From assembly GCA_023422005.1 (NCBI GenBank), contig JAEZSC010000047.1, positions 1 through 37,799 on the forward strand: a stretch of 37,799 nt of DNA, written 5' to 3'. Shown in pieces: positions 7,531-15,501 of this stretch (its first letter is position 1; every line of letters starts with the position of its first letter). The translations under genes were made by a program, and so were the position numbers. Source of the DNA: Bacillota bacterium. GTDB lineage: Bacteria; Bacillota; Clostridia; Christensenellales; UMGS416. The notes under the pieces are model-generated. The model had not been told where the DNA came from. It worked only from the letters and a program-made list of their open reading frames with translations, and ran no database searches.

Positions 7531-8646
7531 TTATTGTCCAACACTTTTCATAACTACATCAAGTAGTGGTTTAAAAACTTTAATCAAAGTCGCAAGATTG
7601 TCTGAAAGCCAGGTTATAATTTCACCCCAATTATCTTCATTATTCAACCCGAAATCGTTATATTGGATACAAATCCTACAAGCTCTTTTCCCAGGAAGGT
7701 CTTGCCAGATAAGTTCGTTGCGTAAAATGGAAGCAATATCACTCTCTTTGGATTTTAACTTTTCAAATATACTAGTATTTCGTTGTGCATCGCCTGTGTC
7801 GATATACAGTTCTGCCCGAGCTCCATCCAATAGGATAATCGGATTGAAAACGATCCCGCTGTGTCCACTTGCCCCTGTAAGCCAGTTATCCTTTGTAGGA
7901 GATACATTGTTATAAATACCAGTTTTGATTCTCAAAATTGGCAATGCTTTTTCCCAGAATCTATATCGCGTTTTATGACGTGTAGCTTCTTCTTTTGATG
8001 AGATAGTTTCTTCCTGCTTCTTTGCCGTTAATCGAATCTGATAGTCACCGATATCTTGTATCGGAATGATCTGCTCTACATCAAGATATAGCTTTTCGCC
8101 GTCTTTATATGGCGTTACTTTTACACAGGTAATATCAATGCCGTGATAGTTGCGCAACCAAAGTACGGTGGATGTTACTTCCTTTCTAAAGTTTGCTGCA
8201 ACGAGGATAATGCGCTGATCACCTTCTGTAGAATTCAAACGTATGCTCTCGAAGTCTTGCCCGTCATAAAACTCAGTGATTTTCTCCTGGGCGTTACCTT
8301 GTGTGAGGTACCGTTGATAGACTTCCGTAATCTCACTTTTAGTCAATGTAGCGCAGTATGAAACGTATTTTAAGGCCTGCCAAACAACGTCCTTGCCTGA
8401 ATCATCCAGCTTATTTTCTATAATAACAAGCTTACCGCTCTCATCTAATGCGAGTAGGTCGAGCCGTTCGTTCGTGTCAGGGAAGCCATCAAACTCTTTT
8501 TGAATTATCAAAAGATTTTCACCAAGAATTCTTGGATTATCAGCAATCCACTCCTGTAAGTCATAGCGCTCAGATAATTTAAGCTCCGAAAAAGACTTCT
8601 TTACAAGTGAAACCGCTTTTTTGTTTTGTACATCAATCAAAAACAT
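7531..8646 (-). CDS. PD-(D/E)XK nuclease-like protein with DUF4268 C-terminal domain
   Basis: 371 residues from the ATG at 8646, chosen because AGGGAG lies 6-7 bases upstream. An in-frame ATG at 8679 would add 11 residues but has no binding site. The N-terminal 120 residues carry a PD-(D/E)XK-type core: RLDLLALDESGKLVIIENKL gives D63 and E77-x-K79, followed by a helix WQALKYVSYCATLT. The C-terminal half (about 230-370) matches DUF4268, with a closing NW...L...L...VFKP motif that recurs in the neighbouring gene. No membrane segment or signal is present. Base composition is visibly AT-rich compared with the flanks, and it lies between duplicated tRNA-Leu ends. A nucleic-acid-cleaving defence or restriction role is inferred from fold and setting, not shown. 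Confidence 0.85.
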   Translation of the reverse strand: MFLIDVQNKKAVSLVKKSFSELKLSERYDLQEWIADNPRILGENLLIIQKEFDGFPDTNERLDLLALDESGKLVIIENKLDDSGKDVVWQALKYVSYCATLTKSEITEVYQRYLTQGNAQEKITEFYDGQDFESIRLNSTEGDQRIILVAANFRKEVTSTVLWLRNYHGIDITCVKVTPYKDGEKLYLDVEQIIPIQDIGDYQIRLTAKKQEETISSKEEATRHKTRYRFWEKALPILRIKTGIYNNVSPTKDNWLTGASGHSGIVFNPIILLDGARAELYIDTGDAQRNTSIFEKLKSKESDIASILRNELIWQDLPGKRACRICIQYNDFGLNNEDNWGEIITWLSDNLATLIKVFKPLLDVVMKSVGQ

Positions 8647-8689
8647 AATACACTCCCTAGACTTGCGTAAATGGCTCAAACATTAAACA

Positions 8690-8717
8690 AGTATATCATA
8701 AGTTCTTTAAGCTCCAA
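8690..8717 (-). promoter_or_regulatory. Possible internal promoter of the second nuclease gene
   Basis: On the minus strand TTGGAG (8712-8717), 16 bases, TATACT (8690-8695), 44 bases before the chosen start codon. It would allow the DUF4268 gene to be expressed apart from the gene upstream. Confidence 0.45.
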
Positions 8718-8749
8718 CACTTTGTCTATGCTTGACAATGGGGTGTACT

Positions 8750-9775
8750 TCATTCCATTTGTGCGTAATACTCTTCAATCATAGGCTTGAAAACTCTACT
8801 GAATCGCTCTAGTTGCTCCGCAAGAAAAGCTGAGGTATCTTTCCAGTTTATCTCTTCTTTAGTGAGGCTGTTGTTATATGCATAAATAGATTGTGCATTT
8901 TGATCTTTAATCTCCCATGTTAATTTTTCTCCCATTGCTTTTTCGATCTCATCTCTTCGATCAAAAAGCCAAGCAAAGACAGCTTTTGTGGCTTCTTTAC
9001 TGCTGTTTTTGATGGTAAATAAATCAATTACTATACCAGCGCGAACATAACTGTTGGCTATTATAGGATGGAGAAACACATTGGAGTGATAAGCTTTCTT
9101 AATGAACGGTATAAGCAACTTATTGTCTCCATTGTTGGTATGATTCATGACCCACTCAATCCAACTCGAATCAGCGCTATACCCATTCAAATATTGCGCG
9201 AAAAACTGCCAGAAATTGCGATGGTGGTCCCTATAATGGTTTGATGCCACAAGGTATGGTCGTGGAGATGCACTCGATATAAACTCCCTTGGGGCAGTTT
9301 TGGCTAGTTCAAGACATAGTTCTTCTGAATCTGAAACGCTGAAATTCTGTAGCAACCTAACTAGTTGAGCGCCTAGTTCATTGTCGCCATTGAATGGGAT
9401 ATTTATTATAAGTATTGGCATTATACCATCTAGTTGCTCATCGTAATAAACTCGAATCCTATTCCCAATTAAGAACCCGAGCTTTACATTAAGAAATCTC
9501 ATGTACGAATGTAGCTGTCCCTCCTCGTCAATACCAAGCGGTGTTTTTGGATGCTTCATTTCTATAACTATATTAGCGCGGTTTTTGTTGTCGTACAAAA
9601 CTATATCAGCTCGCTTAATCTCTCTACCCATATACACTGGTACTTGACGCCTAATGTTGTTAGGAAGCCAGTTGAAAATAGCGATTAACCATTTGATAAA
9701 GTCCTCTTCGTATTGGGCCTCGTTGCGGTATTGTTGTGATTCAATTTGCTTACAAAGCTGCTGCCAAACGCTCAT
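8750..9775 (-). CDS. Nuclease-like protein: HsdR_N-type PD-(D/E)XK core with DUF4268-like C-terminus
   Basis: 341 residues. The N-terminal 130 residues resemble the HSDR_N/HSDR_N_2 restriction-subunit domain: RADIVLYDNKNRANIVIEMK gives D57 and E72-x-K74, with an acidic helix at 21-25 and the following LHSYMRFLNVKLGFLIGN. The C-terminal 150 residues line up with the DUF4268 part of the neighbouring protein (NFWQFF, RAGIVIDLF, a long charged helix, L.WE, and a final INW...L...L...VFKP). There is no helicase or methylase domain, so it is not a complete type I restriction subunit. It is AT-rich and first of a two-gene co-directional cassette; the next gene starts about 100 bases on. Start with AAGGA upstream. 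Function inferred as DNA defence. Confidence 0.82.
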   Translation of the reverse strand: MSVWQQLCKQIESQQYRNEAQYEEDFIKWLIAIFNWLPNNIRRQVPVYMGREIKRADIVLYDNKNRANIVIEMKHPKTPLGIDEEGQLHSYMRFLNVKLGFLIGNRIRVYYDEQLDGIMPILIINIPFNGDNELGAQLVRLLQNFSVSDSEELCLELAKTAPREFISSASPRPYLVASNHYRDHHRNFWQFFAQYLNGYSADSSWIEWVMNHTNNGDNKLLIPFIKKAYHSNVFLHPIIANSYVRAGIVIDLFTIKNSSKEATKAVFAWLFDRRDEIEKAMGEKLTWEIKDQNAQSIYAYNNSLTKEEINWKDTSAFLAEQLERFSRVFKPMIEEYYAQME

Positions 9776-9812
9776 ATTTTTTTCCTTGGTTTGCTTTTTA
9801 TATTATTTCTAT

Positions 9813-9832
9813 ATTATAACAGAAGAGAGTGC
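9813..9832 (-). promoter_or_regulatory. Extended -10 promoter of the nuclease cassette
   Basis: On the minus strand TGTTATAAT is an extended -10 (TATAAT at 9813-9818), 38 bases before the start codon at 9775. The -35 is poor (TTCATG, 16 bases upstream). Confidence 0.55.
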
Positions 9833-9925
9833 TTCATGAATTTTTTCTTTAGATTTTGCAAGTGTACTAGAAGACAAGAAAAGTGATCAACTGGCATTAA
9901 GCAATGAAACGCAGGTATACAAAAA

Positions 9926-9990
9926 GGAACGGCACCATATATTAGGCGCAAGCGTATAGCACCTTCAAGTCCCACCTTTGGCACCAATCA
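9926..9990 (+). repeat. Direct repeat copy with duplicated tRNA-Leu 3' end (attR-like)
   Basis: Bases 9964-9987 match the last 24 bases of tRNA-Leu plus A with one change (C to T in the acceptor). The 40 bases before it resemble those before the copy at 7275. Together the two copies bound a 2.69 kb AT-rich segment carrying only the two nuclease-like genes. Confidence 0.75.
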
Positions 9991-10013
9991 AGATCGTGAG
10001 GTCTTTATAAAAT

Positions 10014-10046
10014 GGAACACCCTTGAAATCAAGGGTGTTCCGGCGT
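10014..10046 (-). terminator. Terminator downstream of the GH3 gene
   Basis: 12-bp perfect stem GGAACACCCTTG / CAAGGGTGTTCC with AAAT loop (10014-10041). On the minus strand it follows the glycosidase stop codon at 10084 by 43 bases and is followed by a T-rich ATTTTAT. A weaker T run also follows on the plus strand. Confidence 0.75.
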
Positions 10047-10083
10047 TTTATAGGTTAAATTTAACTTCTTACTAGGGATTGAC

Positions 10084-12360
10084 TCAAATCCTCACATTGA
10101 TTTCGCCGTGCCCGGCTTCATAGGGGATTTCCACGGTTTTACGCTCGCCCGCTGTGAGTTCCACACGCGCAAACCCGACGAGCTGTTTTCCGCCGTAGAC
10201 CTGCACCACGGTTGCCCCGTCGCGCTCCCCTGTGTTTTCCACGGTAATTGTCACGCTTTTTTCGCCGATTCGCACATCGGAAAGCGCGAACGCCGTATAC
10301 GACAGCCCGAACCCGAAGGGGTGCAGCACCGCGCCTTCGTGGTAAAGGTAGGTCATCTTGTTTTTTTCGATGTCGTAATCGTTGATGTCTGGCAGTTCCT
10401 TGGTGGAAAGATACCACGTTTGCGACAAACGCCCGCTCGGATTGTTCTTCCCGCTCAGCGTTTGCGCCACCGCTTTGCCCAGCGTTTGCTCGCCGTGCGC
10501 CGTGAACAGAACCGCCCGCGCCTGCACCTCCTGCGCTTCCATGGCATAAGGGTACCCCGAGACAACGGTCAAGACCACATTTTGATTGGCTTTCGCCACT
10601 TCATCCACCAATTTGGCCTGGTGGCCGGGCAAGAGCAAATCCTTGCGGTCGATGCATTCGCGGGCATTCACCAGCGGATGATTTCCTACCGCCAGCACCA
10701 CGGTCTCGGCCGCCGCCGCGGCCGCTTTGGCCTTTTCCACGCCGCTCGTCAGCGTTACAATGCGCAGGTTTTGATAGGTTGCATTGATTTTAGCGGCGCA
10801 GCCTTCGTCATAGGGCTTGTCGTAGATGGTGACTTCGCGCCGCGTCGCCACGCCTATTTCGCCGCCCTTCACTTGCCTCTCGGGCAGGAAACGGCCGCCC
10901 TTCACATGGAACAGCTCTCGCACAAACCAGCCCCAGAATTCCTCCGCGTCGCCGCGCAGTTCACCTGTTTGGGTGGTGGTCAGGAACTTGCCCGTATCCA
11001 GGTTTTGCAAGCCAACGCCGTCGCCATAATCCTTCAAACGGAAGACCGTTCGATTGGCCTCGCACGCGTCGTAGGCCAACTCGCCTTTGTTCGTCACCCG
11101 AGCCCACGTTTGTGTTCCCTCATGATAGAGGGCAACGGTGTCGCAACCGTCGGCAAAAGAAATCTTCGCGCCGGGGAATTCGTTGAACAGTTCGCCCAGA
11201 ATCGTGGAGTGTTCCGGTGGGTAGCCGGAGTACCAGTCCATATAGGTTTCGCCCGCGTTCAAGCCGATAACCGCGATGGTTTTCGGCGATATGAGCGGCA
11301 AAATTCCATCATTTTTGAGAAGAACCACGCCTTCGTTGGCGGCTTTTTGGGCAAGTTCGGCATTCTTTTGGGATAGGAGCGCGTCCATAGGCGTGTTTTT
11401 ATAAGGGTTCCTGTTTTCTTTATCGCCGTAAATGCCCAAGCGGAACAAAATCGCCAGTTGACGGCGAATGGAGACGTTCATCTCCTCCTCGGTGAGCAAA
11501 CCCTGTGCCAGCGCATCTTTCACCGCCTGCACGGTAAGCTTCGGGTTGTCGAGGAAGATGTCCAGGCCGTTTCGGATGGCCTTGGCGGCGACTTCTGCAT
11601 AGGTACCGGCTTCGTGATCCGTTATGGCCAAACCGAACGCGCCGCCGTCGGAAACCGTGAAGCCATCAAAGCCCCACTGCGCCCGCAGGATAGAGTTGAG
11701 TTCCGGGTTCATCAGCCCCACGTTGCCGTTGATTTTATTATAGGCCGTCATGGTGGACTTTGCGCCGCCCTCTTGGAAGGCATACTTGAAGACCCGCAGA
11801 TAATAGTCTTTTTGCAATCCTTCGGGCAGGATGGAATCGGTCCACGTGCGGGCGAACTCATAGTTGTTGGCGTAAAAATGTTTGGGCATGGCCACGCCGC
11901 GCAGCCAGAAGCCCTCTTCTTTCTGAAAGCCGCGAATCAGGTTCGCCGCGAGTATACCCGCCAGATAGGGGTCTTCGCCATAAGCTTCTTCGTTGCGCCC
12001 CCAGCGCGGGTCACGCTCCATGTCAATGGTGGGGAAAAACAGCACCAGATGCGCCTTGTCGCCGCTTAATTGATGATACACGCGGGATTCTTCCCCGATG
12101 GCTTCGCCAATTTCGCCCAGCAGTTCCTTATCCCACGTTTGAGAAAGCCCGTAAGGTTGGGGAAACACCGTGGATTTTGCGCCGTCACGCAATACAATCC
12201 CATGCGCGCCCTCGCCGCCGATGCCGAACGCCGGCAAACCCAATCGTTCTATCTCCGGGTGAAAGGGCGTGAACATCGTGAACTTCTCTTCCAGCGTCAA
12301 TCGAGAAAGCAGGTCTTCCACGCGCTCTTGAAGCGGCAGCTTGGTTTCTTCAAACTTCAT
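10084..12360 (-). CDS. Glycoside hydrolase family 3 beta-glycosidase (beta-glucosidase/xylosidase-like)
   Basis: 758 residues from the ATG at 12360, which has GAGGTGA at proper spacing; the ATG at 12366 lies on top of that site. The N-terminal GH3 barrel shows IGGEGAHGI, MERDPRWGRNEEAYGEDPYL, AMPKHFYANN and WGFDGFTVSDGGA with the catalytic nucleophile Asp at about 238. The second GH3 domain (from about 330) shows VVLLKNDGILPL and later VLAVGNHP. Between them and within the second domain, residues about 425-530 form an inserted beta-rich module (RLKDYGDGVGLQNLDTGKFL) resembling a fascin/beta-trefoil insert. A fibronectin-III-like end is shortened. No signal peptide, so cytoplasmic. It removes terminal beta-linked sugars from oligosaccharides; exact sugar unknown. 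It stands alone, without a sugar transporter beside it. Confidence 0.93.
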   Translation of the reverse strand: MKFEETKLPLQERVEDLLSRLTLEEKFTMFTPFHPEIERLGLPAFGIGGEGAHGIVLRDGAKSTVFPQPYGLSQTWDKELLGEIGEAIGEESRVYHQLSGDKAHLVLFFPTIDMERDPRWGRNEEAYGEDPYLAGILAANLIRGFQKEEGFWLRGVAMPKHFYANNYEFARTWTDSILPEGLQKDYYLRVFKYAFQEGGAKSTMTAYNKINGNVGLMNPELNSILRAQWGFDGFTVSDGGAFGLAITDHEAGTYAEVAAKAIRNGLDIFLDNPKLTVQAVKDALAQGLLTEEEMNVSIRRQLAILFRLGIYGDKENRNPYKNTPMDALLSQKNAELAQKAANEGVVLLKNDGILPLISPKTIAVIGLNAGETYMDWYSGYPPEHSTILGELFNEFPGAKISFADGCDTVALYHEGTQTWARVTNKGELAYDACEANRTVFRLKDYGDGVGLQNLDTGKFLTTTQTGELRGDAEEFWGWFVRELFHVKGGRFLPERQVKGGEIGVATRREVTIYDKPYDEGCAAKINATYQNLRIVTLTSGVEKAKAAAAAAETVVLAVGNHPLVNARECIDRKDLLLPGHQAKLVDEVAKANQNVVLTVVSGYPYAMEAQEVQARAVLFTAHGEQTLGKAVAQTLSGKNNPSGRLSQTWYLSTKELPDINDYDIEKNKMTYLYHEGAVLHPFGFGLSYTAFALSDVRIGEKSVTITVENTGERDGATVVQVYGGKQLVGFARVELTAGERKTVEIPYEAGHGEINVRI

Positions 12361-12379
12361 ATTCATTCACCTCGAGCCC

Positions 12380-12385
12380 ATTATA
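12380..12385 (-). promoter_or_regulatory. -10 element of the GH3 gene
   Basis: TATAAT on the minus strand 20 bases before the start codon; no clear -35 hexamer at 16-18 bases. Confidence 0.35.
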
Positions 12386-12522
12386 CTAGAAATTTCCACC
12401 TCTGGGAGAAGGACTTCTGCTTATCGGAACGCAGGTATGCACACAGCCCGATATACCGTGCAAATTCGTTTAAACCGAAAGAAAGTTATGGTAAAATGTG
12501 TATGCTCCAACCGGAACCTTTC

Positions 12523-12552
12523 GCGACAGAATTACAATAAAATTTATATAAT
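12523..12552 (+). promoter_or_regulatory. Possible promoter of the DUF6273 gene
   Basis: GCGACA (12523-12528), 18 bases, TATAAT (12547-12552). It would leave a leader of only about 9 bases before the ATG at 12568, so it may not be the only promoter. Confidence 0.35.
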
Positions 12553-12567
12553 ACGAGAAGAAAGAGA

Positions 12568-13194
12568 ATGAGTGAGTTTTACATAGGCTCAATCGTGCCG
12601 TTTGGCGGTTATCATTGGCGCATTCTTGATATACAAGGCAATGGGGCCTTGATTATAGCTGAACACATGGTCGAACAACACCCCTATAATGATTGCGCTG
12701 GTGATGTGACGTGGGCGGACTGCTCGCTAAGAAAACATCTTAACGGTGAGTTTTACAACAAATTCACCGCGGCTGAACAGGCAAGAATCATTCCGGTATT
12801 GAACAAAAACCACGGCAATCAGTGGTACGGTTCAAGAGGCGGAGAAGATACTCGGGACTACATATTTCTACTAAGCATTGAAGAAGCAGTGTGCGAATAT
12901 TTTGGTGACAGCAGTAAAAACCTTGAAAACCGCAGCGCCAAGCAGCGATACTGGTTTCAAAAAAAAGACATAAACAACGACAAGCGGAGATCGACACTCG
13001 ATGGAAATGTATGGTGGTGGTGGCTTCGATCACCGGGGCGTGACAATAGAAGAGCCGTATATGTCCATGGCGACGGCAATATAGGCATTCAGGGAAACGG
13101 CACCTTCCGCTACAGCAGCAGCACGATTCATCCCTTAACGGGCGATAACAGCGGTGGCGTTCGCCCCGCTCTGTGGCTGAGCTTGGAACTATAA
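12568..13194 (+). CDS. DUF6273 domain protein
   Basis: 208 residues forming essentially one DUF6273 domain. It opens with FYIGSIVPFGGYHWRILDI, continues with DCSLRKHLNGEFYNKFTAAEQARI, has a FLLSIEEA segment, and closes with the hallmark WWWWLRSPG ... GGVRPALWLSLEL. No signal peptide, so the protein is probably cytoplasmic. The domain is common in Clostridia, often in several copies per genome. Its Trp-rich end resembles the C-type-lectin-like/formylglycine-enzyme fold (inference), whose members often bind varied ligands. The ribosome site is weak (AAGAAAGAG). The gene stands alone between the GH3 gene and a transporter. Function unknown. Confidence 0.85.
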   Translation: MSEFYIGSIVPFGGYHWRILDIQGNGALIIAEHMVEQHPYNDCAGDVTWADCSLRKHLNGEFYNKFTAAEQARIIPVLNKNHGNQWYGSRGGEDTRDYIFLLSIEEAVCEYFGDSSKNLENRSAKQRYWFQKKDINNDKRRSTLDGNVWWWWLRSPGRDNRRAVYVHGDGNIGIQGNGTFRYSSSTIHPLTGDNSGGVRPALWLSLEL

Positions 13195-13296
13195 AAACCT
13201 GGGGCGTTTTTCAAGCGGGGTCCATTAACAGTACGACATATGGTCAGTTGGGGCAATTTTCGGCTGTTTCATAGCAATATCTGGAGAGGCGCGCGC

Positions 13297-13325
13297 TTGA
13301 CACGCCCTCTCTCAGCCAGCATAAT
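13297..13325 (+). promoter_or_regulatory. Strong promoter of the AEC transporter gene
   Basis: TTGACA (13297-13302), 17-base spacer, CATAAT (13320-13325), 42 bases upstream of the ATG at 13368. The rest of the gap 13195-13296 shows no gene. Confidence 0.8.
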
Positions 13326-13367
13326 CAAAGCATTGCGCTGTAGAGCAGATCAGTTCCGAGAGTTGAA

Positions 13368-14330
13368 ATGGATATTTTTCTATACATCCTGCTAAACAAC
13401 ATTGTGCCCATCATTTTTATCATACTGCTTGGTTTTCTGCTGGGCAAAAAGTTTCCCATTGATATCAACACGCTGACAAAGTTGAATTTCTATGTCTACG
13501 TGCCGTTTTTCGTCTTCATGCAAATCTACTCGACGGATATGCTGGGCGATGTGTGGAAGATCCTGCTATTTGCGCTGCTGCTGGCGGCGTTGAACCATCT
13601 GGCGTCGCATCTCATCGCCCGCATTCGCGGCTACAACCCGCCGCTGAAAAATGCCTTCGTCAATTCCATCATGTTCTACAACTCCGGCAACATCGGCGTT
13701 CCGCTCATTTCGCTGGTGTTCAGCAGCGCGCCGTTTGTCGTGAATGGGCAGACGCCGTACCTCACCGTGGCGTTGATGACGCAGGTCATCATACTCATCG
13801 TGCAGAACATCTCCACGAACACCGTCGGGTTCTTCAACGCGGCCAAGGGCAGCATGAATTGGAAGACATCGCTGACCAGCATATTGAAGATGCCCACGAT
13901 CTATGCGATACCGCTGGCTTTCCTGCTGAAGGCGCTGCCCTTTCGCCTGGAGGGCTTCCCATTGTGGCCCGCGTTCGGCTACCTGAAGGAGGGCCTCATT
14001 GCCTTTGCGTTGCTCACGCTGGGCATACAGCTTTCCCGCACGAAATTCTCCTTTCAGAACAAGGACGTATACCTGTCCAACTTTATGCGTCTTGTCGGTG
14101 GCCCGGTGTTTGCCTATTTACTCATTCTGTTGTTGGGGCTGAAGGGTATCCCCGCACAGACGCTGATGATCTCCTCCTCGCTGCCTACGGCGGTGAACAC
14201 TGCGCTTATCGCCGTGGACCGCAACAACGAGCCGGACTTTGCCTGTCAGGCCGTGATGACAGCAACGATCTTCTGTTCCATTACGCTGGTGTTTGTCATC
14301 TATGTAGCGCGCATACTGTTCCCCGTCTAG
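13368..14330 (+). CDS. AEC-family (auxin efflux carrier) transporter
   Basis: 320 residues, normal for the AEC family (Mem_trans). About ten hydrophobic segments are seen, in two halves. The N-terminal half has IVPIIFIILLGFLLGKK and NFYVYVPFFVFMQIY. It also has the conserved FYNSGNIGVPLISLVF stretch. The second half has KMPTIYAIPLAFLLKA, GLIAFALLTLGIQLSRTK and the typical SSLPTAVNTALIAV. Bacterial members export or import small organic acids such as malate or malonate; the substrate here is unknown. It has its own strong promoter and no partner genes in the same direction close enough to suggest a pathway, apart from the unknown gene 64 bases downstream. Confidence 0.92.
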   Translation: MDIFLYILLNNIVPIIFIILLGFLLGKKFPIDINTLTKLNFYVYVPFFVFMQIYSTDMLGDVWKILLFALLLAALNHLASHLIARIRGYNPPLKNAFVNSIMFYNSGNIGVPLISLVFSSAPFVVNGQTPYLTVALMTQVIILIVQNISTNTVGFFNAAKGSMNWKTSLTSILKMPTIYAIPLAFLLKALPFRLEGFPLWPAFGYLKEGLIAFALLTLGIQLSRTKFSFQNKDVYLSNFMRLVGGPVFAYLLILLLGLKGIPAQTLMISSSLPTAVNTALIAVDRNNEPDFACQAVMTATIFCSITLVFVIYVARILFPV

Positions 14331-14394
14331 GGGGCCAAGCGCATCCTGTTTCTGCTCGTCCGCCTTCCGTGTTTGCCAAAGAGGAGGTAGCGCC

Positions 14395-15501
14395 ATGTCC
14401 ATGGATTTTGCCAGGGAGCTGACCGAATTCCCCTCAACCGTGCATCGCAACATATACTGTGCCGCGCGGCAGCTAACGCCCCTGGGCCGGTCCCTTGACG
14501 GTATGGAAGACGGCCCGCTGAAGGCGTCCTGCGCAGCGTATCATGCTTTTATGCTGGATATGCTCTCTGACATGTATGAGAATCCCGAAGCGTACGGACT
14601 GCCGGTCATGGAGTTGGAGAATTTTCTAGGCGGCAGGAAGCTCAACGGCGTTAAGCGGCAACAGCCGGCCAAGACCGAAAAAATACGCTCGCAGACCCAT
14701 AACGCGGTCAACGGCTATCAGGTGCTGCTGTGCATGCTGGGCAGAGAGGGGGATCTGCGGGGCGATGCGCTTTGGCTGACTGCGGAGGCGATGGACGCCA
14801 TAGCCAAGCGAACCAGCGGACCATCCAGCCCCATCCCCCTGGAGACGCGGCTGCACGCGTTGGCCCGCGTGGGGCTCATACAGGAAGGCGGCGGCTTTGT
14901 TTCCACCCGGCATCCGGGCATGTTTGCGGGGATGTGCGCCCTGGCCGATTCCAGCGAAAAGATGAATTCCTTCGGTTACTTCGCGTTTCAGAATCTGGAG
15001 TTCCGCAACATCGGTGCCAAATACAGCCCCACCTATGAGGATTATACAAGCCCGCTCGTCGCCGAGCGGAGGGGGATCGCCGACGAGATAGACGCATGTG
15101 CGCGAACGCGCAAGGCCAAACCCGCCTGCAACACCTTTTGGAAGGTGGATTACAAGTACAAAGGCACGCAGGTCTTATGCCTGGGTACCGAGGGCGGTGA
15201 TCTGGACATCCGCATCACCGGAACCTATGGCTGGGATGACCCCGCTCTGATCAACGACCGGCTGGCACAGGAAAGCCCGGAGTTTCAGAAGTACATCCTG
15301 CGCCATCTGTGGGGATGCACAGGCTGCTCCACGACCCATCTGGGCGCTTTCACGACGGTGCTGGGCCATAAACGGCGGGTGTGCATGAGCGGCGGCATCG
15401 GCTTTCGGTGGAAAAACCCCAGCCATGAGGATATGGACGCCATAGAAAGATGCCTGGAGTTCCGCTGCCGGATCATCGATGAGCTGAAAACAAAACCCTA
15501 G
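14395..15501 (+). CDS. Uncharacterised protein
   Basis: 368 residues with GAGGAGG 8 bases before the start at 14395, so translation is well supported. I do not recognise a family. It has no signal peptide or membrane helix and is of mixed composition, with a basic RKLNGVKRQQPAKTEK patch at about 83-98. A middle segment, RLHALARVGLIQEGGGFVSTRHPGMF, could be a winged-helix-like unit (low confidence). A CxxC motif (WGCTGC) sits at about 304, followed by STTHLGAFTTVLGHKRRVCMSGGIGFRWKNP. It is on the same strand as the AEC transporter, 64 bases behind it, possibly in the same transcript. Its stop codon overlaps that of the convergent ABC permease. Confidence 0.75.
   Translation: MSMDFARELTEFPSTVHRNIYCAARQLTPLGRSLDGMEDGPLKASCAAYHAFMLDMLSDMYENPEAYGLPVMELENFLGGRKLNGVKRQQPAKTEKIRSQTHNAVNGYQVLLCMLGREGDLRGDALWLTAEAMDAIAKRTSGPSSPIPLETRLHALARVGLIQEGGGFVSTRHPGMFAGMCALADSSEKMNSFGYFAFQNLEFRNIGAKYSPTYEDYTSPLVAERRGIADEIDACARTRKAKPACNTFWKVDYKYKGTQVLCLGTEGGDLDIRITGTYGWDDPALINDRLAQESPEFQKYILRHLWGCTGCSTTHLGAFTTVLGHKRRVCMSGGIGFRWKNPSHEDMDAIERCLEFRCRIIDELKTKP

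Noticed and set aside
7531..9775. Type I restriction-modification system
   Set aside because: Only an HsdR_N-like core is present; there is no helicase motor, methylase or specificity subunit.
10054..10065. 12-bp palindrome GTTAAATTTAAC after the GH3 gene
   Set aside because: AT-rich and short, between a stop codon and a terminator; no reason to assign a role.
9905..12446. Shared 11-mer AACGCAGGTAT near 9908 and 12429
   Set aside because: A single short match without symmetrical context; likely chance.
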